Source: Comamonadaceae bacterium
GTDB taxonomy: Bacteria > Pseudomonadota > Gammaproteobacteria > Burkholderiales > Burkholderiaceae_C
DNA: 46,666 nt
Reading direction: 5' to 3'
Assembly (NCBI GenBank): GCA_947464995.1
Contig: CANHZG010000002.1
Coordinates: 1 to 46,666 of the forward strand
Shown here piece by piece: positions 8,729-18,638 of the stretch (the first letter of the stretch is position 1; each line of letters starts with the position of its first letter). The translations under genes and the position numbers were made by a program. Under the pieces are notes generated by a model that was given only the letters and a program-made list of their open reading frames with translations, was not told the origin of the DNA and did no database searches.

Positions 8729-9535
8729 ATGTTCTCTTTACCCCGCGTCATCGTCACCCGCCCGCAGCGTGAAGCACAGGCTTGGGTTGCCAACCTGCGT
8801 TTGCGGGGAATGGATGCGGTGGCCTTGCCGCTGATTTGCATTGGACCTGCGCCGGACCCGGCGGCTTTGCGCCAGGTGTGGGGCACCTTGGACCAGTTTG
8901 ATGCCGTGCTGTTTGTTAGCGGTAATGCAGTGGAGCATTTTTTTGCCCAAAGCCCGATTGGGCTTGCCCACCCGCTGCAAGGCGCCCAGGGCCGCTTGCG
9001 GGCATTTGTGACAGGGCCGGGCAGCCACGCGGCACTGGTGGCCACGGGCGCCAACGCCCAACGGATTGACGCTCCGCCTTTGGAGGGTGGGGCATTTGAC
9101 TCCGAAGCCCTGTGGGAGCAAGTGCGCCACTCCATAGGTCCTGGGTACCGGGTGCTGATCGTGCGCGGCAGCGATGCCGCCACCGGCGCAGGTTCTGAGG
9201 GTGCAGGGCGCGACTGGTTTGGTGAGCAGGCCGCCGCCGCTGGCGCGCAGGTGCAATTTGCAGCTGCTTACACGCGCATTGCGCCGGTATGGACGGATGC
9301 CCAGCGCGCCTGGATCGCGCAGGCTGCCTGTGACGGTTCGGTGTGGCTGCTTAGCAGCAGCCAGGCGCTGAACAATTTGACGGCCTCTTTGCCGGAGCAG
9401 ACCTGGGGTCACGCCAAAGCCGTGGCCACGCATGCGCGCATTGCCGAGGCGGCGCGGCTGGCGGGCTTTGGCACCGTGCGCGAATCAAGTCCCTTGTTGG
9501 CCGATATCACTGCCTCGATAGAATCCTTGGCATGA
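8729..9535 (+). CDS. hemD: uroporphyrinogen-III synthase
   Basis: 'VIVTRPQREAQAWVANLRLRGMDAVALPLI'; lies between hemC and hemX. Confidence 0.92.
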   Translation: MFSLPRVIVTRPQREAQAWVANLRLRGMDAVALPLICIGPAPDPAALRQVWGTLDQFDAVLFVSGNAVEHFFAQSPIGLAHPLQGAQGRLRAFVTGPGSHAALVATGANAQRIDAPPLEGGAFDSEALWEQVRHSIGPGYRVLIVRGSDAATGAGSEGAGRDWFGEQAAAAGAQVQFAAAYTRIAPVWTDAQRAWIAQAACDGSVWLLSSSQALNNLTASLPEQTWGHAKAVATHARIAEAARLAGFGTVRESSPLLADITASIESLA

Positions 9536-10581
9536 CGCCCATCCCAACTGACGCACCGGAGTCCAGCGCCAACTTATCTGCGCCCATTGGGGCATTGCCA
9601 ACGGCGCCAAGCCCCTGGTGGTGGTATGGCACCGCTGCGGTGGCACTGGTCGGCCTGTTATCTACCGGGCTGTTGTGGCAGAAGGTGTTGGGCATGCAAG
9701 AGAGTTTGGCGCGCCAAAGCGCCGAATCGGTCGGGCAGGCCACCCAAGCCGTGGTTGCGGCCCGCCAAGCGCAGGACCTGGCGCTGGAGACAGCGGCCAA
9801 ACTTACCGTCACCCAGGCCAAGCTCAGTGAAGTCACCATGCAGCGCGGCCAGATCGAAGAGCTGATCCAGAGCCTGTCGCGCTCGCGTGACGAAAATTTG
9901 GTGGTGGACATCGAGTCGGCCTTGCTGTTGGCGCAGCAACAAGCGCAACTCACCGGCAGCGTGGCGCCTTTGCTGGCGGCACTCAAAAGTGCCGATTTGC
10001 GTTTGACGCGCGCCGCCCAACCCCGCTTGGCGCCTTTGCAGCGCGCCATCGCCAAAGATGTGGCCCGTATCCAAGCCACGGCCTTGTCGGACACGCCATC
10101 CCTGTTGGTCCAACTCGACGAACTGGCCTTGTTGGCCGACGATCTGCCCATCGCCAATGCCGTTGGGCAAGCGCGCGTGACCGAGCCCCTGGCGCGCAAG
10201 CCTGACGAAGCGGTGTCGCAGTGGTGGTTGCGCATGGGAGTGGAGATTCGGGAGGAGATCAAAAGTTTGGTGCGTGTAAGCCATATTTCTGAGCCCGACG
10301 CGGCGCTTTTGTCGCCGGACCAGTCCTTCTTTTTACGCGAAAACCTCAAGCTACGTATCTTGAATGCGCGCTTGGGGCTCTTGTCCCGTCAAATCGAACC
10401 TGCCCGCGCTGATCTGGCCACGGCGTCGCTGGTGCTGGGGCGCTATTTCGCCCCCGGTTCGCGCAAGACCCAAACCGCCCTAGCGCTGCTCAAGGATGTT
10501 CAGGGCAAGATGCGTGCGCTGGAGCTTCCTCGGGTGGACGAAACCTTGTCCGCGCTGTCCACCGCTGCGGCTGGACGTTAA
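9532..10581 (+). CDS. hemX: HemX-family membrane protein
   Basis: ATGA overlap with hemD; N-terminal TM, coiled coil, 'QWWLRMGVEIREEIKSLVRVSHISEPDAALLSPDQSFFLRENLKLRILNARL'. Confidence 0.9.
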   Translation: MTPIPTDAPESSANLSAPIGALPTAPSPWWWYGTAAVALVGLLSTGLLWQKVLGMQESLARQSAESVGQATQAVVAARQAQDLALETAAKLTVTQAKLSEVTMQRGQIEELIQSLSRSRDENLVVDIESALLLAQQQAQLTGSVAPLLAALKSADLRLTRAAQPRLAPLQRAIAKDVARIQATALSDTPSLLVQLDELALLADDLPIANAVGQARVTEPLARKPDEAVSQWWLRMGVEIREEIKSLVRVSHISEPDAALLSPDQSFFLRENLKLRILNARLGLLSRQIEPARADLATASLVLGRYFAPGSRKTQTALALLKDVQGKMRALELPRVDETLSALSTAAAGR

Positions 10582-10585
10582 ATCA

Positions 10586-11818
10586 ATGCGCGCCGTTCTG
10601 TGGTTGGCGGCGCTTTTTGGCATAGCGTCTGCGAGCGCCCTTTTTTCCTCGGAAAACCCCGGCACGGTGACCTTGTTTTGGCCACCTTACAGAATTGACG
10701 TCTCGCTGAACTTGGCCTTGCTGGCCCTTGCGGCGTGCTTTGTGTTGTTGCACCTGGCCTTGCGCGGCTTCTCCGCATTTGCCAACATCCCGGCCCAGGC
10801 GCGGCGCTGGCGCCTGCAGCAAAAGGAGCGTCTGGTTCAAACCGCGCTGGTGGACGCTTTGATGCATCTGGTGGCCGGACGTTTTGTGCGCTCTCGCAAA
10901 GCCGCTGAGCACGCTATCGCACTCAAATTGGTGCCGGATGCGGAGGACGAGTCGCCCGCGCGCACGGTGCGTCTGCAGTCCATGTTGCACCTGCTGGCGG
11001 CCGAGAATGCCCATGCGCTGCAAGACCGCGTGGTGCGAAACGCTCAGTTTGAAAAAGCCGTCGATGTGTTGGCCCAAACCGACGGATCCGGTGTACGCGA
11101 AGGTTTGTATTTGCGTGCTGCCCGCTGGGCGCTCGATGACCACGACGCCGCATCAGCCATGCAGTGGCTCGATCGCTTACCCCAAGGAGCAGCCCGGCGC
11201 ACGGTGGCCTTGCGTTTGCGTTTTCGGGTGTCACGCATGCAAGGCCAAACGGCTGTTGCGCTGGAAGCGGCGCGTCTGCTGATCAAGCACCGCGCCATTG
11301 CCGCAGCCAGCGGGGTCAGTATCACCCAGGCCCTGGCCTTGGAGCTGCTGTTGGCGGCCAAAGATCCAGCCCAGATCAGCCATGCATGGAGTCAGTTGGA
11401 AGCCTCCGAGCGCGCTTTGCCCGATGTCGCCCTGGGCGCGGCGCGCCATTGGCTGGCCAAAGGCGGTGAGGCCACCCAGTCCAGAGCCTGGTTGCTGCCG
11501 GTATGGGAGCGCATGGTCACTGCCCCCAAAGCGCTGTCGGACGAGCAGCGCCTTCGTTTGGTGCGTGTGTTGGAGGCCGGATTTAGCCAGCAGGACGGCG
11601 CGCCAGACGCCAAGTGGCTCGCACGCATCGAGTCGGCGCAGATGGCCGACCCGCGCAATGCGCTGTTGCAGTACCTCGCTGGTGTGATGTGCGCGCGTCT
11701 GAGCCTGTGGGGAAAAGCCCAACACCTGTTTCGCCAATGCATCGCGGTGTGTGTGGACTTGGAGCTCAAACAGGACGCGCAGCGCGCATTAGACGACGTG
11801 GCCCGACAGCGCGTTTAA
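10586..11818 (+). CDS. hemY: HemY N-terminal domain/TPR protein (heme biosynthesis operon)
   Basis: 'MRAVLWLAALFGIASASALFSSENPGTVTLFWPPYRIDVSLNLALLALAACFVLLHLALR'; TPR-like C-terminus; follows hemX. Confidence 0.9.
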   Translation: MRAVLWLAALFGIASASALFSSENPGTVTLFWPPYRIDVSLNLALLALAACFVLLHLALRGFSAFANIPAQARRWRLQQKERLVQTALVDALMHLVAGRFVRSRKAAEHAIALKLVPDAEDESPARTVRLQSMLHLLAAENAHALQDRVVRNAQFEKAVDVLAQTDGSGVREGLYLRAARWALDDHDAASAMQWLDRLPQGAARRTVALRLRFRVSRMQGQTAVALEAARLLIKHRAIAAASGVSITQALALELLLAAKDPAQISHAWSQLEASERALPDVALGAARHWLAKGGEATQSRAWLLPVWERMVTAPKALSDEQRLRLVRVLEAGFSQQDGAPDAKWLARIESAQMADPRNALLQYLAGVMCARLSLWGKAQHLFRQCIAVCVDLELKQDAQRALDDVARQRV

Positions 11819-11861
11819 GGCCCCGCGCTTGCGAACGCGCGGCCAAAGGGCCTCACCAATA

Positions 11862-11886
11862 AAAAAGGACACCGAGGTGTCCTTTT
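11862..11886. terminator. bidirectional intrinsic terminator between convergent hemY and rne
   Basis: AAAAAGGACAC-CGAG-GTGTCCTTTTT, A/T tracts on both sides. Confidence 0.85.
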
Positions 11887-11916
11887 TCATGGGGCTTGCG
11901 CCCCCGTTGCATGGCT

Positions 11917-14900
11917 TTACACCGGCGTTTTTGGACCCGTGTCCATGGGCACTTCCAGTGTGCGCAGGTCCCGTTTGGTTTCCACCAACACCAGCGCCGA
12001 GTCCTGTACCACCACCGGTGCGGGGCGTTCACGCACGACACGCACGGGCGCCGCTTCAGCCGCAATAGCTGCTTGCACTGCGGCCACACGCGCCGGGTCG
12101 GAATTAACCCATTGCAGCCCCGAGGTTTGTGCGACTGCGTGAAGGTTCTCCACCGGCAAGTCAAATCCATGCACCGTGGGCATGGCGGCTTCTTTGGCCG
12201 CCACTGGGTCGGCAAGGGCTGCGGCCGCAGCAACCGGTGGCACTGGTTCTGGACTGGCGGCTACCGCGCTCGGAGCTGGAGCAACAGCCGCCGGCACCTC
12301 TTGCGGTGCTGATAAGGCGGGTTCGACGGATGCCAGCGCATCAACGGCAGGTGCCGCTGCCACCGCCGCTGGTGCTTGCGTGAAGTACGAGGCGCGCACC
12401 ACGTGCTCAACCTGATCAGGCTCTTGTGCGTCGGCGCCATGGGCGGTGGGGTTCTGCTCTGTGGGTGCCGTGCGCTCGCTGCGCTCACCACGACCACCGC
12501 GGTCGCGGCCGTAGCGGTCTCGCGAGCGGCGTTGGTTGGAGTCTCGGTCTTCCTGGCCATCGCCCGCGGGTGCGCCGTCTGCAGACGTCGGCGCGTCTGT
12601 TGCGGCGCCAGCGTTGTCGCTGTTGCCTTCCTCGGTGCGTGGGCTTCGGTCGTTGCGGCGGCCACGGCCACCGCGTGAGCGGCCTTCGCGGGGTTCGCGC
12701 TCAGCGGGCACGCCGTCGGTTCCGACGGCTTCGCTTGTGGGCTCGGCGCTGCGCTCTTGGCGTTCGCCACCGTCCACACGCTCGTTGCTGCGCTCACCGT
12801 TGCGGCCACGGCCACCACGCTCGCCGCGCGGTGCGCGTTCCTGGCGTGGCGCCTCGGCGTCGGCCACGGTGGCTAACGCGCCTGCTGCGTCCATCTCGGG
12901 GCTGTTGCCCTTGTTTTCTGCGTCAAAGCGATCGCGCTGGGTGCTGCGTTCGCCGCCGCGTTCGCTGCGTTCACCGCCACGACCGCCACGACCAGTGCGC
13001 CCTTCGCTCCGGCCTTCGCCGCGACCATCCGTACGTGGCTCGCCACGGGTGCCATCGGCACGCGGGCCACGGCCCTCGCCGCCGCGTCCACCACGACCAC
13101 CGCGACTGCCGTCGCGGCCACCTTCACGTCCGCCTTCACGGGCCGGTCGGCCGTCGCGGCGTTCCTCGGTATTTACGGGTACGACAGCGGCAGGTGCTGC
13201 CGGTGGGGCACTGGGTGCGCCAAACAGGCTCTTGATCCAGCCAAACAGACCCGTTGGTGCAGCAGCAGCTACGGGAGCGGGTGCCTGAACGGCCACCGGC
13301 ACCGGCTTAGGCGCCTCGACTTTGACCGGCGCCTGGGGGGCCGGTGCGTCGGGCAGCACGCCCTTGATGATGGGAGTTTGCTTGTTAGTGGGCTCTTGGG
13401 AGCGGCGGGTCACGCCGGTGGCCTCTTCCATGTCGTCGGCCATTTTGTAGCTGGCTTCGATGTGGTCCAGGCGCGGGTCGTCGTGCTTGAGGCGCTCGAG
13501 CTTGTAGTTGGGCGTCTCCAGCGTTTTGTTGGGGACCATCAACACGTTGATGCGCTGCTTGAGCTCAATCTTTGCGATTTCGGTGCGCTTTTCGTTCAGC
13601 AGGAAGGAGGCAACTTCGACCGGAACCTGGCACAGCACGGATGCGGTGTTGTCCTTGAGTGACTCTTCCTGGATGATGCGCAGGATTTGCAGCGCGCTGG
13701 ATTCCGTGTCACGGATGTGGCCGGAACCGCCGCAGCGAGGGCAGGGGATGGAGGCGCCTTCGCTGAGCGCAGGGCGCAGGCGCTGGCGGCTCATCTCCAT
13801 CAGGCCAAATTTGCTGATGGTGCCGAACTGCACGCGCGCACGGTCTTGGCTCAGGGCGTCGCGCAGGCGGCTTTCCACCTCGCGGCGGTTGCGGCTTTCT
13901 TCCATGTCGATAAAGTCGATCACGATCAGGCCACCCAAGTCGCGCAGCCTCATCTGGCGCGCCACTTCGTCGGCAGCTTCCAGGTTGGTGCGGGTGGCGG
14001 TTTCTTCAATGTCGCCGCCCTTGATGGCACGTGCCGAGTTCACGTCCACCGAAACCAGGGCCTCGGTGTGGTCGATCACGATGGCGCCGCCGGAGGGCAG
14101 CTGCACCGTGCGGGCGTAGGCCGATTCGATCTGGTGCTCGATCTGGAAGCGGCTAAACAGCGGCGCGTCGTCGCGGTAGCGCTTGACGCGGGCGGCGTGC
14201 TCGGGCATGACGTGGGCCATGAATTGCTGCGCTTGCTCGTACACGTCGTCGGTGTCGATGAGGATGTCGCCAATGTCGTGGTTGAAATAGTCACGGATGG
14301 CGCGAATCACCAGGCTGGATTCCTGGTAAATCAGGTAGGCGCCCTTGCCGCCTTTGGAGGCGCCGTCGATGGCGTTCCAGAGTTTGAGCAGGTAGTTCAG
14401 GTCCCATTGCAGCTCAGGCGCGCTACGGCCAATGCCAGCGGTACGGGCAATGATGGACATGCCGTTGGGGTATTCGAGCTGGTCGAGCGCTTCTTTCAGG
14501 TCCGCGCGGTCATCGCCCTCGATGCGGCGGCTGACACCGCCGCCGCGCGGGTTGTTCGGCATGAGCACCACGTAGCGTCCAGCCAGCGACACAAAGGTGG
14601 TCAGCGCCGCCCCTTTGTTGCCGCGTTCTTCTTTTTCCACCTGCACCAGCAGTTCCTGGCCTTCGCGAATGGCGTCCTGGATGCGGGCGTTGTTGACGGC
14701 CACGCCTTGTTGGAAGTACTGTTTCGAGATTTCCTTGAAGGGCAAAAAGCCGTGACGGTCCTCGCCGTAGTCGACAAAACAGGCTTCAAGCGAAGGCTCT
14801 ACTCGGGTGACCACGGCCTTGTAAATGTTGCCTTTGCGCTGTTCGCGCCCCTCGATTTCGATTTCGTAGTCGAGGAGTTTTTGTCCGTCGACGATCGCCA

Positions 14901-14946
14901 AGCGGCGTTCTTCTGCCTGTGTGGCATTGATTAGCATCCGTTTCAT
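11917..14946 (-). CDS. rne: ribonuclease E
   Basis: '[30 protein letters not shown]', '[23 protein letters not shown]', '[12 protein letters not shown]'; RG/RE-rich C-terminal half. AAGGA spacing favours 14946 over 14955. Confidence 0.97.
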   Translation of the reverse strand: MKRMLINATQAEERRLAIVDGQKLLDYEIEIEGREQRKGNIYKAVVTRVEPSLEACFVDYGEDRHGFLPFKEISKQYFQQGVAVNNARIQDAIREGQELLVQVEKEERGNKGAALTTFVSLAGRYVVLMPNNPRGGGVSRRIEGDDRADLKEALDQLEYPNGMSIIARTAGIGRSAPELQWDLNYLLKLWNAIDGASKGGKGAYLIYQESSLVIRAIRDYFNHDIGDILIDTDDVYEQAQQFMAHVMPEHAARVKRYRDDAPLFSRFQIEHQIESAYARTVQLPSGGAIVIDHTEALVSVDVNSARAIKGGDIEETATRTNLEAADEVARQMRLRDLGGLIVIDFIDMEESRNRREVESRLRDALSQDRARVQFGTISKFGLMEMSRQRLRPALSEGASIPCPRCGGSGHIRDTESSALQILRIIQEESLKDNTASVLCQVPVEVASFLLNEKRTEIAKIELKQRINVLMVPNKTLETPNYKLERLKHDDPRLDHIEASYKMADDMEEATGVTRRSQEPTNKQTPIIKGVLPDAPAPQAPVKVEAPKPVPVAVQAPAPVAAAAPTGLFGWIKSLFGAPSAPPAAPAAVVPVNTEERRDGRPAREGGREGGRDGSRGGRGGRGGEGRGPRADGTRGEPRTDGRGEGRSEGRTGRGGRGGERSERGGERSTQRDRFDAENKGNSPEMDAAGALATVADAEAPRQERAPRGERGGRGRNGERSNERVDGGERQERSAEPTSEAVGTDGVPAEREPREGRSRGGRGRRNDRSPRTEEGNSDNAGAATDAPTSADGAPAGDGQEDRDSNQRRSRDRYGRDRGGRGERSERTAPTEQNPTAHGADAQEPDQVEHVVRASYFTQAPAAVAAAPAVDALASVEPALSAPQEVPAAVAPAPSAVAASPEPVPPVAAAAALADPVAAKEAAMPTVHGFDLPVENLHAVAQTSGLQWVNSDPARVAAVQAAIAAEAAPVRVVRERPAPVVVQDSALVLVETKRDLRTLEVPMDTGPKTPV

Positions 14947-14971
14947 GGAGTGCATCCTTTTTCAGTTGTCA

Positions 14972-15262
14972 TCTGCCCAAAATGGGCCAACGATGCCTAG
15001 ACCGAAAAACTGAACTGAGGAGGAATTGCCGGAGAACTTCGACTTACACGAGGTGTCGAAGCGTAGGCGCAGGGATGGGCACGAGGGTCTGGATATGGGT
15101 GCTTATCGTCCGGACTACGGCGCGTGGTGCGCCGAAACCCGCTCGCAATGCCTCCGAAGTGCCAACAAACGGAGCGAAAACGCACCGCAGGCACAGGGTA
15201 ATCAAGGGCATCAACACAAATCTCTCGTTTCATTCCACCCGCAGACCTATGGGGCCTGCGGG
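14972..15262 (-). promoter_or_regulatory. structured long 5' leader of rne (candidate autoregulatory UTR)
   Basis: ~480 nt non-coding gap between divergent rne and rluC with several hairpins (15037-15061 CTTCGAC…GTCGAAG; 15119-15133 GGCGC…GCGCC; 15238-15262 CCCGCAG…CTGCGGG; GCCCA-AAA-TGGGC near the start). Confidence 0.4.
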
Positions 15263-15444
15263 TTTTGGGTATTCCGTATCAGGGGTTCAATTCTTCGGCT
15301 TGACCGTGTTGTGTGCTGGCCATCAACCGCAACTGGCGGGAGATTTGCAAGCAATGCAGCAAGGCGGCATCGACCGGCTAGCGGGGCCTTGGGTAGGGGG
15401 TGGACTAAACTCCAACCAAATCAACCACTTACGGCAAAACGCTA

Positions 15445-16572
15445 GTGAAACACATTATAGGGGCCAAAGCACCGGCGACTTCGGATGGCGCTGGTGCGCC
15501 TGCCGGCGGTGCGGTTCAGTGGCTCACGGTAGAGGAAAACGGCAGCGAGCAACGGCTGGACAACTACCTCATGCGCCAGCTCAAGGGCGTGCCCAAGACC
15601 CATATCTACCGCATCATTCGCAGTGGTGAGGTGCGGGTCAACAAAGGTCGCGCCAGTGCGGATACTCGTTTGCAAATCGGTGATGTGCTGCGCCTGCCGC
15701 CGGTGCGGGTGTCAGAGCGCGCGGCGGACAAGGCGCAGGCGATGACCGATCAGGCGCGCTCAGTACCCGCCAAGCACTTCGAGGTTTTGTTTGAGGATGC
15801 CCACTTTTTGGCCATCGACAAGCCCGCCGGGGTGGCGGTGCACGGTGGCTCGGGCGTGAGTTTTGGCGTGATTGAGCAGTTGCGCATGGCCAGGCCCCAG
15901 GCGCCGCTTCTGGAGTTGGTCCACCGCCTGGACCGCGAAACCAGTGGAATCCTGTTGGTGGCCAAGAAGCGCAGCGCGCTCAAGCACCTGCAAGCCCAGT
16001 TTCGGGACCGAGCGACGGGTAAAACCTATTTGGCGCTGGCTATAGGACGGTGGCCGTCAAATAAGAAGGTGCTGGACAAGCCGCTGCACAAGTACCTGTT
16101 GGACTTGGATTCAGGCCACGGCGAGGGCGAGCGCCGCGTCAAGGTGGTGTCCAAAGACGACCCTGACGGCATGCCTTCACTCACACTGGTCAAAGTTAAC
16201 ACTACCTCGCCCGTGGGCGCCCAGCAGCCGTATTCTTTGCTGGAAGTCACGATCAAGACCGGGCGCACCCACCAAATCCGGGTTCATTTGGCGTCCGAAG
16301 GCATGCCGATCGCCGGCGACGACAAATACGGCGACTTCGAGCGCAACAAGATGCTGGCGCGCGCCGATGGTGGCCTTTCCCTCAAGCGGATGTTTTTACA
16401 CGCCTGGCGGCTACAGTGCGCCCACCCAGGTAGCGGCGAGCGGATGGAACTGCACGCCGCACTGCCCGCCGAATTAACCCAGTTTCTGCACGCCGTTTTG
16501 CCCGAAGCCAAGGCTGCGGGTGCTGCGGCTTTTGTATCTCCCGATTCCCCACTTTCCCATGACCCTGCATAA
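15445..16572 (+). CDS. rluC: 23S rRNA pseudouridine synthase RluC-like, GTG start
   Basis: S4 domain 'QRLDNYLMRQLKGVPKTHIYRIIRSGEVRVNKGR'; 'LVHRLDRETSGILLVAKK'; 'TGRTHQIRVHLASEGMPIAGDDKYG'. Confidence 0.95.
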   Translation: MKHIIGAKAPATSDGAGAPAGGAVQWLTVEENGSEQRLDNYLMRQLKGVPKTHIYRIIRSGEVRVNKGRASADTRLQIGDVLRLPPVRVSERAADKAQAMTDQARSVPAKHFEVLFEDAHFLAIDKPAGVAVHGGSGVSFGVIEQLRMARPQAPLLELVHRLDRETSGILLVAKKRSALKHLQAQFRDRATGKTYLALAIGRWPSNKKVLDKPLHKYLLDLDSGHGEGERRVKVVSKDDPDGMPSLTLVKVNTTSPVGAQQPYSLLEVTIKTGRTHQIRVHLASEGMPIAGDDKYGDFERNKMLARADGGLSLKRMFLHAWRLQCAHPGSGERMELHAALPAELTQFLHAVLPEAKAAGAAAFVSPDSPLSHDPA

Positions 16573-17239
16573 ACCCGCCGCGCGCGAGCGCCGTTTTGAC
16601 CTGATTGCTTTTGATTGGGACGGTACGCTGTTTGATTCGACCGCCTTGATTACCCGCTGCATCCAGTTGGCCGTGGGCGACGTTGGCGGCACCGTACCAA
16701 CTTACCAGCAGGCCTCTTACGTTATTGGCCTGGGCCTGATGCAAGCCCTGGCGCACGCCGCGCCTGATGTGCCCAAAGAAAAATACCCCTTGTTAGGCGA
16801 GCGCTACAAGCACCATTACTCGCTGCACCAGAGCGACATCAGCTTGTTCGACGGCGTGGTGGACATGCTCAGCGATTTGAAGCAACGTCAGCATTTCTTG
16901 ACCGTGGCCACCGGCAAAAGCCGCTGGGGCTTGGACCAAGCGCTGGGCAACGTGGCGCTCAAAGATCTGTTCCATGCATCCCGCACGGCCGACGAGACGG
17001 CGGGCAAACCCCATCCGCGGATGCTGCATGAACTGATGGCCGAAATGGGTGTGGCGCCCGAACGCACCCTGATGGTTGGCGACACCACGCACGATCTGCA
17101 AATGGCCATTAACGCTGGTTGCGCTTCGGTGGGTGTTGGCTACGGCGCACACGACCAGAGTGCGCTAGCGGCCTTGGGGCCGCTTTTTGTCGCCGACTCC
17201 GCCCACCAGCTACGCCAGTGGATGCTGGACCATGCCTGA
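16559..17239 (+). CDS. HAD family hydrolase (phosphoglycolate phosphatase-like)
   Basis: 'FDLIAFDWDGTLFDSTALI', 'TLMVGDTTHDLQMAINAGC'; overlaps the rluC end. Confidence 0.92.
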   Translation: MTLHKPAARERRFDLIAFDWDGTLFDSTALITRCIQLAVGDVGGTVPTYQQASYVIGLGLMQALAHAAPDVPKEKYPLLGERYKHHYSLHQSDISLFDGVVDMLSDLKQRQHFLTVATGKSRWGLDQALGNVALKDLFHASRTADETAGKPHPRMLHELMAEMGVAPERTLMVGDTTHDLQMAINAGCASVGVGYGAHDQSALAALGPLFVADSAHQLRQWMLDHA

Positions 17240-17248
17240 GGTCACGCG

Positions 17249-17623
17249 GTGGGGCAACACGCGACTGCTATAAGCCTGTGCCATTCCACCGATCTGGTGG
17301 ACAGCGGTTTGGCCGTGCCCTTTGAGGTGCTGTACCAAGGCCAAACTTGCTGGGCGTTTGCCATTCGGTTTGAAGGAGTGGCCTATGCCTACCTGAACCG
17401 CTGCGCGCATGTGGCCATGGAGATGGACTTTCAACCCAACCGTTTCTTTGATGCGTCGGGTCGCTGGTTAATTTGTGCCACCCATGGGGCCTTGTATCGC
17501 CCGTCAACTGGCCAATGCGCCAGCGGCCCCTGCCGGGGCGGTTTGGTCAAAATTGCGGTCTCCGAGTCTGGCGACGTGGTCCGCTGGCATACTGGTGCCC
17601 AACTTCAACCTGTAGCTTTTTAA
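17249..17623 (+). CDS. Rieske-type [2Fe-2S] single-domain protein
   Basis: 'CAHVAMEM…FDASGRWLICATHGALYRPSTGQCASGPCRG' (CxH…CxxH). Confidence 0.9.
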   Translation: MGQHATAISLCHSTDLVDSGLAVPFEVLYQGQTCWAFAIRFEGVAYAYLNRCAHVAMEMDFQPNRFFDASGRWLICATHGALYRPSTGQCASGPCRGGLVKIAVSESGDVVRWHTGAQLQPVAF

Positions 17624-17624
17624 T

Positions 17625-18638
17625 ATGACAGAACCCGTATTGTCCGACAAAGCCGACCCAAGCAGCGGTTCAAATGCAGACCGCAGCAGCGCACCAGCGC
17701 AAGCCGGCGCCCCCAGTTGGGAGCGCACGGCTATTGAGCAGTGGGTTGCTGCCACCCTGGTAGAGCAACGCATCGAGCGCCGCTGGAAATACGGCATTCG
17801 GCTGGCTTGGCTGGTCTTTCTTGTGGCGATGGCCTGGTTTGGCGTGGAGCGCGGGGGCGTGCACAGCGCTGACATTACCCAACCGCACACGGCGGTGGTG
17901 GAAATCAAGGGGGAAATTGGCTCGGGCGCTGAGGCCAATGCCGAGTTGGTCGTGTCCTCGATGCGCAGCGCTTTTGAAGACGTAGGCGCGCAGGCGGTAG
18001 TGCTCTTGGTGAATTCCCCCGGCGGCAGCCCCGTCCAGGCGGGCATCATCAATGACGAAATCCGCCGTCTCAAGGGGCTGCACAAAAAGCCGGTTTACGT
18101 TGTGGTGGAGGAGACCTGTGCGTCAGCGGCCTATTACATTGCCGTGGCCGCAGACCAAATTTACGTGGACAAAGCCAGCGTGGTCGGCAGCATCGGCGTA
18201 CTCATGGACGGTTTTGGTTTTACCGGCTTGATGGACAAGCTAGGGGTTGAGCGTCGCCTGATGACGGCGGGTCAAAACAAAGGCTTTTTGGACCCATTTA
18301 GTCCGCAAACCGAAAAGCAACGTGAATTTGCCCAAGCCATGCTAGACCAAATTCACCGCCAGTTTATTTCCGCAGTGAAGGCCGGCCGGGGTGATCGACT
18401 GAAGGAAACGCCAGAGACCTTTAGCGGCTTGTTCTGGACCGGCGAGCAGGCCGTCAAAATGGGGCTGGCCGATCAACTCGGCAACCTGGATTTTGTGGCG
18501 CGCGAGGTGGTCAAGGCGCCGGAGATAGTTGACTATACGCGCCGCGACAATGTAGCCGAGCGTTTGGTGAAGCGCTTTGGCGCGTCGATAGGCGAGTCCA
18601 TGGCCAAGGCGATTTACACCGCACCCGCTCTGCGCTAG
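17625..18638 (+). CDS. S49 family peptidase (signal peptide peptidase SppA-like)
   Basis: 'VLLVNSPGGSPVQAGIINDEIRRL', 'ASAAYYIAVAADQIYVDKASVVGSIGV'. Confidence 0.93.
   Translation: MTEPVLSDKADPSSGSNADRSSAPAQAGAPSWERTAIEQWVAATLVEQRIERRWKYGIRLAWLVFLVAMAWFGVERGGVHSADITQPHTAVVEIKGEIGSGAEANAELVVSSMRSAFEDVGAQAVVLLVNSPGGSPVQAGIINDEIRRLKGLHKKPVYVVVEETCASAAYYIAVAADQIYVDKASVVGSIGVLMDGFGFTGLMDKLGVERRLMTAGQNKGFLDPFSPQTEKQREFAQAMLDQIHRQFISAVKAGRGDRLKETPETFSGLFWTGEQAVKMGLADQLGNLDFVAREVVKAPEIVDYTRRDNVAERLVKRFGASIGESMAKAIYTAPALR

Noticed and set aside
8089-9183. 364-aa minus-strand ORF over hemC/hemD
   Set aside because: Shadow of two recognisable heme genes; no domain-like sequence.
13687-14934. 415-aa plus-strand ORF over rne, and Arg-rich ORFs at 12426-13288
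   Set aside because: Antisense to the RNase E catalytic core and its low-complexity tail; no independent coding evidence.
15280-15300. T-arm-like GGGGTTCAATTCTTCGG in the rne-rluC gap (possible tRNA/tmRNA remnant)
   Set aside because: The flanking bases cannot form the T-stem and no acceptor/anticodon arms are found.
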